Translations under genes and position numbers: made by a program
NCBI GenBank assembly: GCA_018714625.1
Contig: DVNE01000045.1
Location: forward strand, 1 to 41,534
Source of the DNA: Candidatus Coproplasma excrementigallinarum
Lineage (GTDB): Bacteria; Bacillota; Clostridia; Christensenellales; Borkfalkiaceae
Length of the DNA: 41,534 bases
Direction: 5' to 3'
Part shown: positions 1 to 7,334 of the stretch, piece by piece
Numbering within the stretch: position 1 is the stretch's first letter
Layout of the letters: the number at the start of each line of letters is the position of its first letter
The notes under the pieces: model-generated
What the model was told of the DNA's origin: nothing
Database searches by the model: none
Seen by the model: the letters and a program-made list of their open reading frames with translations, nothing else

Positions 1-26
1 GCGCCGCGGCAATTCTGCCGCGGCGC
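1..26. terminator. GC-rich perfect hairpin at window edge
   Basis: An 11-base stem (GCGCCGCGGCA with its complement) closes a 4-base ATTC loop. No T-run follows on the plus strand, and the minus-strand continuation lies outside the window. It could terminate the minus-strand membrane-protein gene to its right, or a plus-strand gene to its left. Bases 27-151 hold only AT-rich sequence with a T-run and nothing else I can name. Confidence 0.45.
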
Positions 27-151
27 GCTTATACATTAAATTGCATCAAGGTCTGTTAAATTCAAAAAGGTAGTCAAACCGTCTTTTAAGTGATATTTTT
101 TTTACAACTCGCGCTTAAAAAACATTAGCCTTTGCGGAATTATTTACGGGA

Positions 152-637
152 TTATTTATTCTTTTTATCGTCCTCGCCCGAGCTCGTCTTGGACTTTATG
201 CTGTATTCTATGCGCGGGTTGGCGTTGAGTACGGCCTGCACAAAGTCTTCGTACTGGTTTTGCGCTATAACGATGTTTATGCTGTCGTCATTTTCAAAAA
301 TGACGAAGAGCTTGCCTGTTGTTCTGTCGGAGAGAATGGTGTCAATTTTATAGACGTCGTAGCTGCTTACAAGTATTCCCAGGCGCGTAATAAGTTTTTT
401 GCCCTTTACGGAATAACCCGAATTGGCTAAAAAGGTAATGGCAAGCGTAATAAGTATTGCGCTGACGACAAAGCCGAGCACATACCTTGTTATAGTCAGC
501 GCCTGCACGGCAGAAAGCTCCATTCCGAAAGCTATCACCTGGTACAGCGTTATTGCAAGAACGACAACGCCTACCGCGCCGATTATAGCTATGAGCACAT
601 ACATAAGTGCGGAAAATCTGTATTTAAAAGTTTCCAT
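152..637 (-). CDS. Two-helix membrane protein with PH-like C-terminal domain
   Basis: I do not recognise a named family. The 161-residue protein starts METFKYRFSALMYV and has two strong hydrophobic segments (about residues 11-36 and 49-71). A soluble region of about 90 residues follows, alternating short beta-type stretches (KLITRLGILVSSYDVYKI, KLFVIFENDDSINIVI). That layout resembles bacterial PH-like (DUF304/YcxB-type) membrane proteins, where a small beta-barrel sits on the cytoplasmic face; this is inference. The tail is charged (SSGEDDKKNK). The ATG was chosen over an upstream in-frame TTG because a near-consensus promoter overlaps that region. No ribosome site precedes the ATG. The gene diverges from the hydratase gene. 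Confidence 0.6.
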   Translation of the reverse strand: METFKYRFSALMYVLIAIIGAVGVVVLAITLYQVIAFGMELSAVQALTITRYVLGFVVSAILITLAITFLANSGYSVKGKKLITRLGILVSSYDVYKIDTILSDRTTGKLFVIFENDDSINIVIAQNQYEDFVQAVLNANPRIEYSIKSKTSSGEDDKKNK

Positions 638-643
638 AGCGCA

Positions 644-672
644 ATTATACAACAAAGCCGGCTTCAAATCAA
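644..672 (-). promoter_or_regulatory. Sigma-A promoter for the PH-like membrane protein
   Basis: On the minus strand TTGATT is separated by exactly 17 bases from a perfect TATAAT. The expected start of transcription, about 7 bases past the -10 box, falls on or next to the ATG of the gene, so the message would have essentially no leader. Confidence 0.65.
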
Positions 673-743
673 GGAAAATATCGGTTAAAGTAATATGTAA
701 AAATTTTTCTGTGCAGCAATGCGACTAAAATATGCCAAAAGTC

Positions 744-772
744 TTGAATAATTGGGCTTTTTGCGGTAAAAT
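744..772 (+). promoter_or_regulatory. Sigma-A promoter for the hydratase gene
   Basis: TTGAAT, a 17-base spacer and TAAAAT lie about 65 bases upstream of the hydratase start. Together with the minus-strand promoter it makes this a compact divergent promoter region. Confidence 0.6.
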
Positions 773-838
773 ATAAGGCGTAACACTTTTCTCGCGCGGA
801 ACAATTCAGTATGCCGCGCAATACGGGAGATTTTTTAA

Positions 839-3070
839 ATGATAAAGCTTATAAAAGGCGGCGTCTACTATATGGAAGGCAGGCTCGTAAAAGAGAATGC
901 GGCATTCATGGTAGAGGCTAAAAAGCGCAATGCGGTAAATGGCACAATGGCCTACAAAATACTCAGTGCGCACAACAAGGGCGACGAGCAGAACCTGCGC
1001 ATAAAGTTCGATGCGCTCGCCTCGCATGATATAACCTATGTGGGCATAATCCAGACGGCAAAGGCTTCGGGATTAAAGCAGTTCCCCATATCCTATACGC
1101 TGACCAACTGCCACAATTCGCTGTGCGCCGTCGGCGGTACTATCAATGAGGACGACCACGTTTTCGGTCTTTCGGCGGCAAAAAAGTACGGCGGCAACTA
1201 TGTACCGCCCCATCTTGCCGTAATTCACCAGTATATGAGGGAGGCAGAGGCCAAGTGCGGGGCAATGATACTCGGTTCAGACAGCCATACGCGCTACGGC
1301 GCGCTCGGTACAATGGCGGTGGGCGAGGGCGGCCCCGAGCTTGTAAAGCAGCTTCTCGGTCAGACCTACGACGTAAAGCGCCCCGAAATTATAGCTGTCT
1401 ATCTCAAAGGCAAGCTTAAAAAGGGCGTCGGCCCGCAGGACGTAGCCATAGCTTTGGTGGGTGCAACCTTCAAAAAGGGCTTTGTAAAGAACAAGGTGCT
1501 TGAATTTATAGGCCCAGGAATTAAGAACCTCTCTATGGACTACCGCCTCGGCATAGACGTAATGACTACCGAAACCACCTGCCTCACAAGCATATGGGAG
1601 ACGGACGATGTGACCAAAGAGTTCTATAAAGTTCACGGCCGCGAGGGCGACTTTAAGCCCCTTCACCCCGACCAGCCTGCCTATTACGACGGCGCTGTGA
1701 CCATAGACCTTTCCCGCGTGGAGCCTATGATAGCGCTGCCCTTCCATCCTTCGAATGCGTACACCATAAGGGAAGTTATAGATAACGCAAAGGATATTTT
1801 GGGCGAGGTAGAGGAGCAGGGCAACAAGCTCAAGGGTGCGCCCACGTTCCATATTACCGATAAAATACGCGACGGCAAAATCTACGTTGACCAGGGCGTA
1901 ATTGCAGGCTGCGCGGGCGGCATGTACGAAAACATAGCCGAGGCCGCTGAAATTCTGCGCGGCAAGAGCTGCGGCAACGGCGAATTTTCTTTGAATGTAT
2001 ATCCTCAGAGCCAGCCGGTATTCAAGTGCCTCGTCGATAACGGCTACATATCCGCACTTATGGGCGCGGGTGCAATAGTAAAGACGGCGTTCTGCGGTCC
2101 CTGTTTCGGCGCGGGCGATACGCCTGCGGATAACTGCCTTTCAATCCGCCATACAACCCGCAACTTTGAAAACAGAGAGGGTTCTAAACTTGGCGAAGGC
2201 CAGCTTGCGGCGGTTGCTCTTATGGATGCGCGCTCTATCGCCGCAACGGCGGGAAACGGCGGCGTGCTTACGCCCGCAACAGAGGCGGAGTACACCAAAA
2301 AAATCAAGAAGTACTACTTCGACGGCGAAATCTACGAAAAGAGGGTGTACCGCGGCTTTGGACATCCCCAGCCCGAAACGGAGCTTGTGTACGGCAACAA
2401 CATTGCCGACTGGCCTGAGCAGATACCGCTTGCAAACAGCGTGCTCATGAAGGCTGTGTCCGTGCTTGAAGACGCCGTCACCACAACTGACGAGCTCATT
2501 CCCTCGGGCGAAACTTCTTCCTATCGCTCCAATCCTCTGCGTCTTGCGCAGTTCGCGCTTTCACGCAAAGACCCCGGCTATGTGGGCAGAGCAAAGGAGG
2601 TGTTCGCCGTTGAGGAGGCAAGGCGCGCAAATGGCGCTCTCCCCGAGGAGCTGCTTTCAGAGGTGGGCATAAAGCTCGATAAAGATACAATGTACGGCAG
2701 CTGCGTGGTTGCACGCAAGCCTGGGGACGGCTCTGCAAGGGAGCAGGCGGCATCCTGCCAGAGAGTACTCGGCGGAGTGGCAAACATTGCCTGCGAATAT
2801 GCCACAAAGCGCTACCGTTCCAACCTTATCAACTGGGGAATGCTTCCGCTCGTGTGCCGCAACTTCGACTTCAGGCTCGGTGACTATGTATATATAGAGA
2901 ATATTCTCGGTCTTATAAAAGAGGGCGCAGACGTTGTGCCTGCTAAGCACATCTCTGGCGGCAAAGTAAAAAATATCCAGCTTGAACTCGGCTTCCTTAC
3001 GCCTGAGGAAAGGCAGATAATTATCTCAGGTTGCCTTATAAATTACAACAAGGCAAAGGCGGGGTTATAA
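839..3070 (+). CDS. Aconitase-superfamily hydratase
   Basis: A 743-residue member of the aconitase family (COG1048), which hydrates or dehydrates organic acids using a 4Fe-4S cluster. Visible hallmarks: GSDSHTRYGALG near residue 145; candidate cluster cysteines C358 (AGCAGG) and C419/C422 (CGPC); the NFENREG motif just after; GDGSAREQAA; and LINWGMLPL in the C-terminal swivel domain. The C358 context departs from the classical SCTN motif, so this looks like the YbhJ-like 'hydratase' branch rather than true TCA aconitase, and the substrate is uncertain. The start MIKLIKGGVYYMEG is supported by GGGAGA 8 bases upstream. The gene is monocistronic with its own promoter and terminator. Assignment to the superfamily is firm; the reaction is not. 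Confidence 0.85.
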   Translation: MIKLIKGGVYYMEGRLVKENAAFMVEAKKRNAVNGTMAYKILSAHNKGDEQNLRIKFDALASHDITYVGIIQTAKASGLKQFPISYTLTNCHNSLCAVGGTINEDDHVFGLSAAKKYGGNYVPPHLAVIHQYMREAEAKCGAMILGSDSHTRYGALGTMAVGEGGPELVKQLLGQTYDVKRPEIIAVYLKGKLKKGVGPQDVAIALVGATFKKGFVKNKVLEFIGPGIKNLSMDYRLGIDVMTTETTCLTSIWETDDVTKEFYKVHGREGDFKPLHPDQPAYYDGAVTIDLSRVEPMIALPFHPSNAYTIREVIDNAKDILGEVEEQGNKLKGAPTFHITDKIRDGKIYVDQGVIAGCAGGMYENIAEAAEILRGKSCGNGEFSLNVYPQSQPVFKCLVDNGYISALMGAGAIVKTAFCGPCFGAGDTPADNCLSIRHTTRNFENREGSKLGEGQLAAVALMDARSIAATAGNGGVLTPATEAEYTKKIKKYYFDGEIYEKRVYRGFGHPQPETELVYGNNIADWPEQIPLANSVLMKAVSVLEDAVTTTDELIPSGETSSYRSNPLRLAQFALSRKDPGYVGRAKEVFAVEEARRANGALPEELLSEVGIKLDKDTMYGSCVVARKPGDGSAREQAASCQRVLGGVANIACEYATKRYRSNLINWGMLPLVCRNFDFRLGDYVYIENILGLIKEGADVVPAKHISGGKVKNIQLELGFLTPEERQIIISGCLINYNKAKAGL

Positions 3071-3371
3071 TCTGCGTGACAGTTTATAATGTGTTTTTGA
3101 GCGTATAAGATTTTTACTGATTGTAAATAAAAAATTACATTATATAGGCTTTTTGTTGTTTAAAAGTAAATAAAACTTCTAATAAACCTATTTATTTTTA
3201 AATCTAATGAACATAAAACTGTTCAATAAAAGTAAGTTCCGCGCGGCTTTTGCCGCGCGGAACTTTTCTTTAAACCTCAGATTTTATATAAAGTGTCTTC
3301 TTTCAACTGTCTGTTAATGGGTTTGTTGGATAGATTGTTTTTTTTAGGGGCTGTTAATTTAGCAATGCCGT
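3071..3371. other. Convergent AT-rich intergenic region
   Basis: These 301 bases separate two convergent genes. I see no gene, only AT-rich sequence and the bidirectional terminator described separately. Confidence 0.6.
3234..3270. terminator. Bidirectional intrinsic terminator
   Basis: A 14-base stem (AAGTTCCGCGCGGC and complement) with a TTTT loop is followed by TTCTTT on the plus strand and a T-rich stretch on the minus strand. It sits between the convergent hydratase and lipoprotein genes and can serve both. Confidence 0.85.
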
Positions 3372-3959
3372 TTAGTTGTTTTCTGCAACTTCAGGCGGCT
3401 TTTTAATGTGTCTGCCGTGGCGGTGTCTGTGTCGGTCTTTGTGTTTTGCACCGTCTTTATTTTCGGTAGTGTCTGTATCGCGCTTATCTTCTTTGACGTC
3501 AGTTTCCATATTCCCGTTTTCGTTGTCGCTCTCTTTTGAAGGCGCGTCCTCTTTTTCGTCCTCGTCGGGATTGTAAACGCCGCCGCGCGGTGGAATTATA
3601 TGCAGCCCGCCGCGTTTTTTTGGCATGCCAAACTTATCGTCAAATTCAAAGCCGTTTGTGCCGCCTTCGTCCTCACCGAGCGGTCTATGCGGTGCACCCG
3701 GCCTTTTTCCGCCATCTTTGCTGTTCGGATTGTCGCTTTCGGCGCGCCTTTGACTGTGTCCGTCGCGGCAGTGCGGGCATCTTTCGTGCGGACAGTTTCC
3801 GTCCTTGCAGTCCTCGTCATTATTTTCAATTTCCTGCGTGCGGGTGTAGCCTTGCAGCGCGTTGTTTCCTCCGCCCGTCTGTCCCTTGGAGCAGGCCGCT
3901 CCCGCGGCGCAGGTTGCAACCGTTGCGGCTGCCAGTAAAATGCAAATTATCTTCTTCAT
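3372..3959 (-). CDS. Cys/His-rich lipoprotein, function unknown
   Basis: A 195-residue predicted lipoprotein. It has a lysine start, a hydrophobic stretch and a lipobox AGAAC with C23 as the lipidated residue. The mature part is very hydrophilic and looks disordered. It contains a compact cluster C51, C56, H58, C61, H63, C64, H68 (CKDGNCPHERCPHC) and, near the end, a basic His-rich tract (HRHRHGRH) after a long acidic stretch. Cys/His spacing like this can bind Zn, Ni or Cu; that is inference. A GTG two codons upstream is an alternative start, and neither has a good ribosome site. It is divergent from the TM1266-family gene. I do not recognise a family. Confidence 0.65.
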   Translation of the reverse strand: MKKIICILLAAATVATCAAGAACSKGQTGGGNNALQGYTRTQEIENNDEDCKDGNCPHERCPHCRDGHSQRRAESDNPNSKDGGKRPGAPHRPLGEDEGGTNGFEFDDKFGMPKKRGGLHIIPPRGGVYNPDEDEKEDAPSKESDNENGNMETDVKEDKRDTDTTENKDGAKHKDRHRHRHGRHIKKPPEVAENN

Positions 3960-3976
3960 ATCCACAGTATGTAAAA

Positions 3977-3993
3977 AATAACCTCGGGTTATT
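3977..3993. promoter_or_regulatory. 17-base palindrome, candidate operator
   Basis: AATAACC-TCG-GGTTATT is a perfect 7+3+7 inverted repeat. It lies 17 bases upstream of the lipoprotein ATG and 7 bases upstream of the -35 box serving the opposite gene. On the minus strand it is followed by a run of T, so a small attenuator is an alternative reading. Confidence 0.4.
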
Positions 3994-4000
3994 CATTTAC

Positions 4001-4029
4001 TTGATTTTTTAAGCGTCGTATGTTAAAAT
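4001..4029 (+). promoter_or_regulatory. Sigma-A promoter for the TM1266-family gene
   Basis: TTGATT, a 17-base spacer and TAAAAT. The transcript should begin near 4036, exactly where the structured leader starts. Confidence 0.65.
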
Positions 4030-4035
4030 AACTTC

Positions 4036-4150
4036 CGCCTGAACGGAAAGGTTATCTTCCTGACTGCAAAGGGGTGAATATTAAACAGCCGTGCGCGAAG
4101 TGTTGCGTGCGTCTTTTTGTGCTTTCTCCCCGACCGTTTCAGGCAGGGAG
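4036..4150 (+). promoter_or_regulatory. Structured 5' leader, riboswitch candidate
   Basis: The leader is about 120 nt and folds by eye into a closed domain. GCCTGAACGG at its start (4037-4046) pairs with CCGTTTCAGGC (4134-4144, one bulged T) directly before the ribosome site AGGGAG (4145-4150). Inside are GGAA/TTCC (4045-4060, competing with the end of the closing stem), GGGG (4071-4074) facing CCCC (4128-4131), and an 8-pair stem with G-U pairs from CGTGCGCG to TGCGTGCG with a 6-base loop. Long-range closure next to the ribosome site is typical of translational riboswitches. The class is not settled; the molybdenum/tungsten cofactor class is my best guess from memory only. Confidence 0.5.
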
Positions 4151-4157
4151 TTTTTTT

Positions 4158-4406
4158 ATGAGTGAAAACAGAGTGGCAGTGATAAGCATAATAGTGGAAG
4201 ACAGGTCTTCCGCCGCCGATATAAATAAAATTTTGTCTGATTACGGCGACTATATCGTAGGCCGTATGGGAGTGCCCTATAAGGCAAAAAATATAAGTGT
4301 GATGTGCGTGATTGCAGATGCGCCGTCTGAAGTTTTAAATACCCTCACAGGCAAGATAGGAATGCTTAAAGGCGTAACAGCGAAAACTTTAATGAGCAAA
4401 ATTTGA
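4158..4406 (+). CDS. TM1266-family putative hydrogenase-system regulator
   Basis: An 82-residue ACT-like protein of the TM1266 family, which in other genomes sits with [FeFe]-hydrogenase maturation and structural genes and is thought to be regulatory. Recognisable features are the N-terminal strand RVAVISIIVEDR, the central LSDYGDYIVGRMGVPYK (the family's GRMG-P-Y core), and the final GKIGMLKGVTAKTLMSK. The ATG is chosen because AGGGAG lies 7 bases upstream; an earlier in-frame ATG lies inside the structured leader and has no ribosome site. No hydrogenase gene is present in the window, so the partner is elsewhere. It is the only gene downstream of the leader RNA before the next promoter. Confidence 0.75.
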   Translation: MSENRVAVISIIVEDRSSAADINKILSDYGDYIVGRMGVPYKAKNISVMCVIADAPSEVLNTLTGKIGMLKGVTAKTLMSKI

Positions 4407-4433
4407 CTATTTTACATAGTTTTATTGTTATTA

Positions 4434-4462
4434 TTGCAATGTTATATTTGCAACTCTATAAA
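4434..4462 (+). promoter_or_regulatory. Promoter for the ABC transporter operon
   Basis: TTGCAA, a 17-base spacer and TATAAA. The leader to the start codon is short (about 15-20 nt), which leaves no room for a thiamine-type riboswitch. Ribosome site AAGGAG is at 4472-4477. Confidence 0.6.
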
Positions 4463-4485
4463 AAGATTTATAAGGAGAACATATT

Positions 4486-5511
4486 ATGAAAAATCTTAAA
4501 AAGGCGATATTTGCAGCGGCATGCGTTGCTGCGGCGGCAACCTCTGTGTTTACCTTTGCAGCGTGCGGCGGCACACAGACGCCCGCAGAAGCCGTTCAGC
4601 TTTTTGCGGTAGAGGCCACAGATGTCGGCGCGGCTGGGGTGGACGCCGATTACTTTGTAGCGGCAGAGCCTGCGGCAACCACCCGCGCAAATGCAACCGG
4701 GCTTAAATTTGCGGGCGACCTTCAACAGCTCTACGGTGCAGAGGGCGGTTATCCGCAGGCCGTAATAGTGGCAATGAATGAGCTCATTGAGGAAAATCCC
4801 GCATTTATCACCTCTTTCCTTGCAGAGGTGGAGGCAAATGCCGAGTGGCTAAACACAGCTTCCCCCGAGGTAGTAATAGACGCCGTTTCTTCCCATCTTC
4901 CCGCAGGCACAACGCCTACTTTTACGGCTAAAAATCTCACCGCGCAGGTAATAGCCAACTGCGGCATAAACTTTGTGGATGCCAAGTCGGATAAGGCAAG
5001 GGTAACCGCCTTCCTTGAGGAGATGATAGAGGTATCGCCGACTTCCACCGCGCTTGCAGAAGACGCGTTTTTCTGTGAAGAGCTAGGCACGGCTTCGGCG
5101 CAGTCGGAGGTGGACGTCTATATGCCCGACGGCGCGCCCGCGCTTGCGCTTGCAAAGCTTATGGCTGAGGATATGACTGACTTTGGCGGAACGTCGGTAA
5201 CATACAATGTCGTGGCGGCAAACGCCATTTCCTCTTATGTGACGGGTGCCGAGCCTGCGGCAGAGATATGCGTTCTGCCCGTAAACGCTGCGGCTAAACT
5301 TTTGGGCAACGGTCAGACTTTCAAAATGCTCGGCACAGTAACAAACGGAAATCTCTACCTGCTCACCAAGGACGGTGCAAACATAACTACGCAGAATATA
5401 GAAGAGCTTGCAGGCAAGAAGATAGGCGTAATACAGCTTGCAAACGTGCCCGGCCTTACGCTTAAGATAATACTCAACAAGTACGATATTCCGTTTGCCG
5501 AACAGCAGTAA
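4486..5511 (+). CDS. ABC substrate-binding lipoprotein, apparently circularly permuted
   Basis: A 341-residue lipoprotein (signal peptide, lipobox FAAC, C27) of the NMT1/SsuA/TauA type II binding-protein family, expected to capture a small solute outside the membrane for the permease and ATPase that follow. The order of the halves is reversed. Residues about 33-200 (DADYFVAAEPAATT, then YPQAVIVAMNELIEENPAF, ending DAFF) correspond to what is normally the C-terminal half. Residues 208-341 (VDVYMPDGAPALALAK, then AEICVLPVN, then IGVIQLANVPGLTLK) correspond to the usual N-terminal half. A short GTASAQS linker joins them. Total length is normal, so nothing appears missing. The frame is open throughout. 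Substrate unknown. Confidence 0.85.
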   Translation: MKNLKKAIFAAACVAAAATSVFTFAACGGTQTPAEAVQLFAVEATDVGAAGVDADYFVAAEPAATTRANATGLKFAGDLQQLYGAEGGYPQAVIVAMNELIEENPAFITSFLAEVEANAEWLNTASPEVVIDAVSSHLPAGTTPTFTAKNLTAQVIANCGINFVDAKSDKARVTAFLEEMIEVSPTSTALAEDAFFCEELGTASAQSEVDVYMPDGAPALALAKLMAEDMTDFGGTSVTYNVVAANAISSYVTGAEPAAEICVLPVNAAAKLLGNGQTFKMLGTVTNGNLYLLTKDGANITTQNIEELAGKKIGVIQLANVPGLTLKIILNKYDIPFAEQQ

Positions 5512-5557
5512 ATCTTTTTTATACTTCAAACGGACTGAAAGGTACGGAAAATATAAA

Positions 5558-5587
5558 CGGGCTGAATAGGTGCAGCCTTTCAGCCCG
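5558..5587 (+). terminator. Hairpin between binding protein and permease
   Basis: CGGGCTGAA pairs with TTCAGCCCG across a 12-base loop. Only a short AT-rich stretch follows, so it is more likely a partial terminator or an mRNA-stabilising hairpin that keeps the binding protein in excess over the transporter. Confidence 0.4.
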
Positions 5588-5654
5588 CTATTTATAAAAC
5601 AATCAGCGAAAAATTACGGCAATAGCCTGAAGTTCAGGCTGTATTGAGGAAAAT

Positions 5655-6428
5655 GTGAAAACTTCCAAAAAAACCGCCCTTATGAACGTTGTCTGGGGCG
5701 CTGTGGCAGTCTGCGTGATATTTGTCGTGTGGCTGATAGCGTATGCGTGCGTTAAAAACGACTATGTTTTGCCGGGCGTCGGACAGACTTTTGAACAGTT
5801 TTTTGCGCTGTTCGGGCAGAGTTCGTTCTATATTGCGCTCGGCAACACATTGCTGCGCACGGTCATATCCTTTGTAATTTCATTTGCGCTTGCTGCGCTG
5901 TTTGCGGCAGTTTCGGCGGTGTGCAGGCCGTTTTATGTGGTGTTTTCCTGCCTCGTATCGGTGGTGAGGACGCTCCCCACAATGGCTGTCACGCTAATGC
6001 TGCTCATATGGTCTACGCCGCTCGTTGCGCCCGCAATAGTCACGGCGCTCGTACTCTTTCCCATGCTCTACTCGCAGCTCGTGGCCGCGATAGACGGCGT
6101 CGATTTCAAGCTGCTTGAAATGGCAAAGGTATACGGCCTTTCCCGCAGGACAAAGCTTACAAAAATAATACTCCCGTCCATATTGCCCGAAACGCTCGCG
6201 CAGGTGGGGGCGGGGCTCTCTCTCGGCCTTAAAATTATGATTTCTGCTGAGGTGCTTTCCTATACATTCAACAGTATTGGCGGAATGATGCAGCAGGCTC
6301 AGCTCTATGCCGAAATGCCGCGCTTTGCTGCGCTTACGCTCATGTGCATTGCACTCGGGCTGTTGTTCGAGTTGCTCTCTTTCGGAATACGCTGCGCGCT
6401 CAGGCGGCTTTGGGGAGGCAGGCAGTGA
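5655..6428 (+). CDS. ABC transporter permease (SsuC/TauC type)
   Basis: A 257-residue inner-membrane permease of the BPD_transp_1 family with about six hydrophobic segments. The cytoplasmic coupling motif reads EMAKVYGLSRRTKLTKIILPSILPE, close to the family's EAA...G...I.LP signature, at about residues 154-178. It would move the solute delivered by the preceding binding protein. GTG is the start: GAGGA lies 4 bases upstream and the next ATG is inside the first helix region. The stop codon overlaps the GTG start of the ATPase, so the two are translationally coupled. Confidence 0.88.
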   Translation: MKTSKKTALMNVVWGAVAVCVIFVVWLIAYACVKNDYVLPGVGQTFEQFFALFGQSSFYIALGNTLLRTVISFVISFALAALFAAVSAVCRPFYVVFSCLVSVVRTLPTMAVTLMLLIWSTPLVAPAIVTALVLFPMLYSQLVAAIDGVDFKLLEMAKVYGLSRRTKLTKIILPSILPETLAQVGAGLSLGLKIMISAEVLSYTFNSIGGMMQQAQLYAEMPRFAALTLMCIALGLLFELLSFGIRCALRRLWGGRQ

Positions 6429-7093
6429 TAGAACTTAAAAACATAACAAAAAAATACGGCGCGCTCACCGTGTACGAGGGGTTTGATTTTTGCATAGAGG
6501 AGGGCGAAATAACCTGTATTCTCGGCGAAAGCGGCAGCGGAAAGACAACTCTTCTGAATATGCTTGCCGGGCTTACGGAGTACGAGGGCACAATTTCTCC
6601 TCATTGCAGGTGCTCGTATATCTTTCAGCAGCCGCGCCTCGTGCCGTCGCTCACGGCGGCGGGCAATTTAAAGCTCGTCTGCGGCGACGATACCGCCATA
6701 GCCGATATACTGAGGGCGGTCGGGCTTGAAGAAAAGTCTGGGGCGTACCCCGAAAATCTTTCGGGCGGGCAGGCTCAGCGCGTTTCGATAGCGCGCGCCT
6801 TTCTGTATCCCTCGGACGTCATTTTAATGGACGAACCGTTCTCCTCGCTCGATATTGCGCTCAAACTCAAAATAGCTGAGCTCTTTCTCAGGCTTTGGTC
6901 AGTCAGAAAGCGTACGGCGGTATTTGTCACGCACGACGTAGACGAAGCTTTGATGCTGGCAAACAGGATAGTAGTGCTCAAAGCAGGGCGCGTTGTCTCT
7001 GAGTTCCGACCCGAGGGCGAGCCGTCTGCGGATTTGTTTTCAAGGCAGAGTATGCGCCCCGCGCTGATTAAGGCGCTGCTCGGCGAGGACTGA
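6425..7093 (+). CDS. ABC transporter ATP-binding protein (SsuB/TauB type)
   Basis: A 222-residue ATPase subunit. Walker A is GESGSGKT (34-41), the Q-loop is FQQ (67-69), the signature is LSGGQAQR (112-119), Walker B is VILMDEP (132-138), and the switch histidine is H170 (VTHD). All catalytic elements are intact. It starts at GTG in a GTGA overlap with the permease stop, with GGGAGG upstream. It completes a three-gene importer of the sulfonate/taurine/pyrimidine-precursor type; motifs alone do not identify the substrate. Confidence 0.9.
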   Translation: MIELKNITKKYGALTVYEGFDFCIEEGEITCILGESGSGKTTLLNMLAGLTEYEGTISPHCRCSYIFQQPRLVPSLTAAGNLKLVCGDDTAIADILRAVGLEEKSGAYPENLSGGQAQRVSIARAFLYPSDVILMDEPFSSLDIALKLKIAELFLRLWSVRKRTAVFVTHDVDEALMLANRIVVLKAGRVVSEFRPEGEPSADLFSRQSMRPALIKALLGED

Positions 7094-7169
7094 TTTCTCT
7101 TCCGCTAAAAGGCGATGGCGCAATAATGCATATTTCCGAGGTTTTAACGAATTGCGTCAAAGCGGCAAG

Positions 7170-7194
7170 CTGCACATTTTAACAAGCTGTGCAG
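7170..7194 (+). other. Hairpin downstream of the ABC operon
   Basis: CTGCACA pairs with TGTGCAG across an 11-base loop. There is no T-run; it lies 15 bases before the real terminator. Confidence 0.3.
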
Positions 7195-7208
7195 ATTTGC
7201 ATTTAAAA

Positions 7209-7240
7209 AGCCGGGCTACGCGTCGCCCGGCTCAACTTTT
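7209..7240 (+). terminator. Intrinsic terminator of the ABC operon
   Basis: AGCCGGGC pairs with GCCCGGCT across an 8-base loop, followed by CAACTTTT. Confidence 0.7.
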
Positions 7241-7272
7241 AAAAAATTGTAAAAAATTTCCGTTCAAAACGT

Positions 7273-7301
7273 TTTCTTTTGTGCGGCCGTTGTGATATAA
7301 T
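7273..7301 (+). promoter_or_regulatory. Extended -10 promoter, possibly for the purine operon
   Basis: A perfect TATAAT preceded by TG-N, with a weak -35 (TTTCTT) 17 bases upstream. A transcript from here would run antisense through the DUF1294 gene and could reach purE as a leader of nearly 400 nt. I see no better promoter nearer purE. Confidence 0.45.
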
Positions 7302-7334
7302 CAAACTAGAATATTCTGTTTTTTGCGTTGCCGA

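Noticed and set aside
3071-3233. Small gene in the AT-rich stretch after the hydratase
   Set aside because: No frame of useful length with a start signal; stops are frequent in all frames.
4407-4485. TPP or other riboswitch before the ABC transporter
   Set aside because: The predicted transcript starts only about 15-20 bases before the start codon, and no thi-box-like motif is visible.
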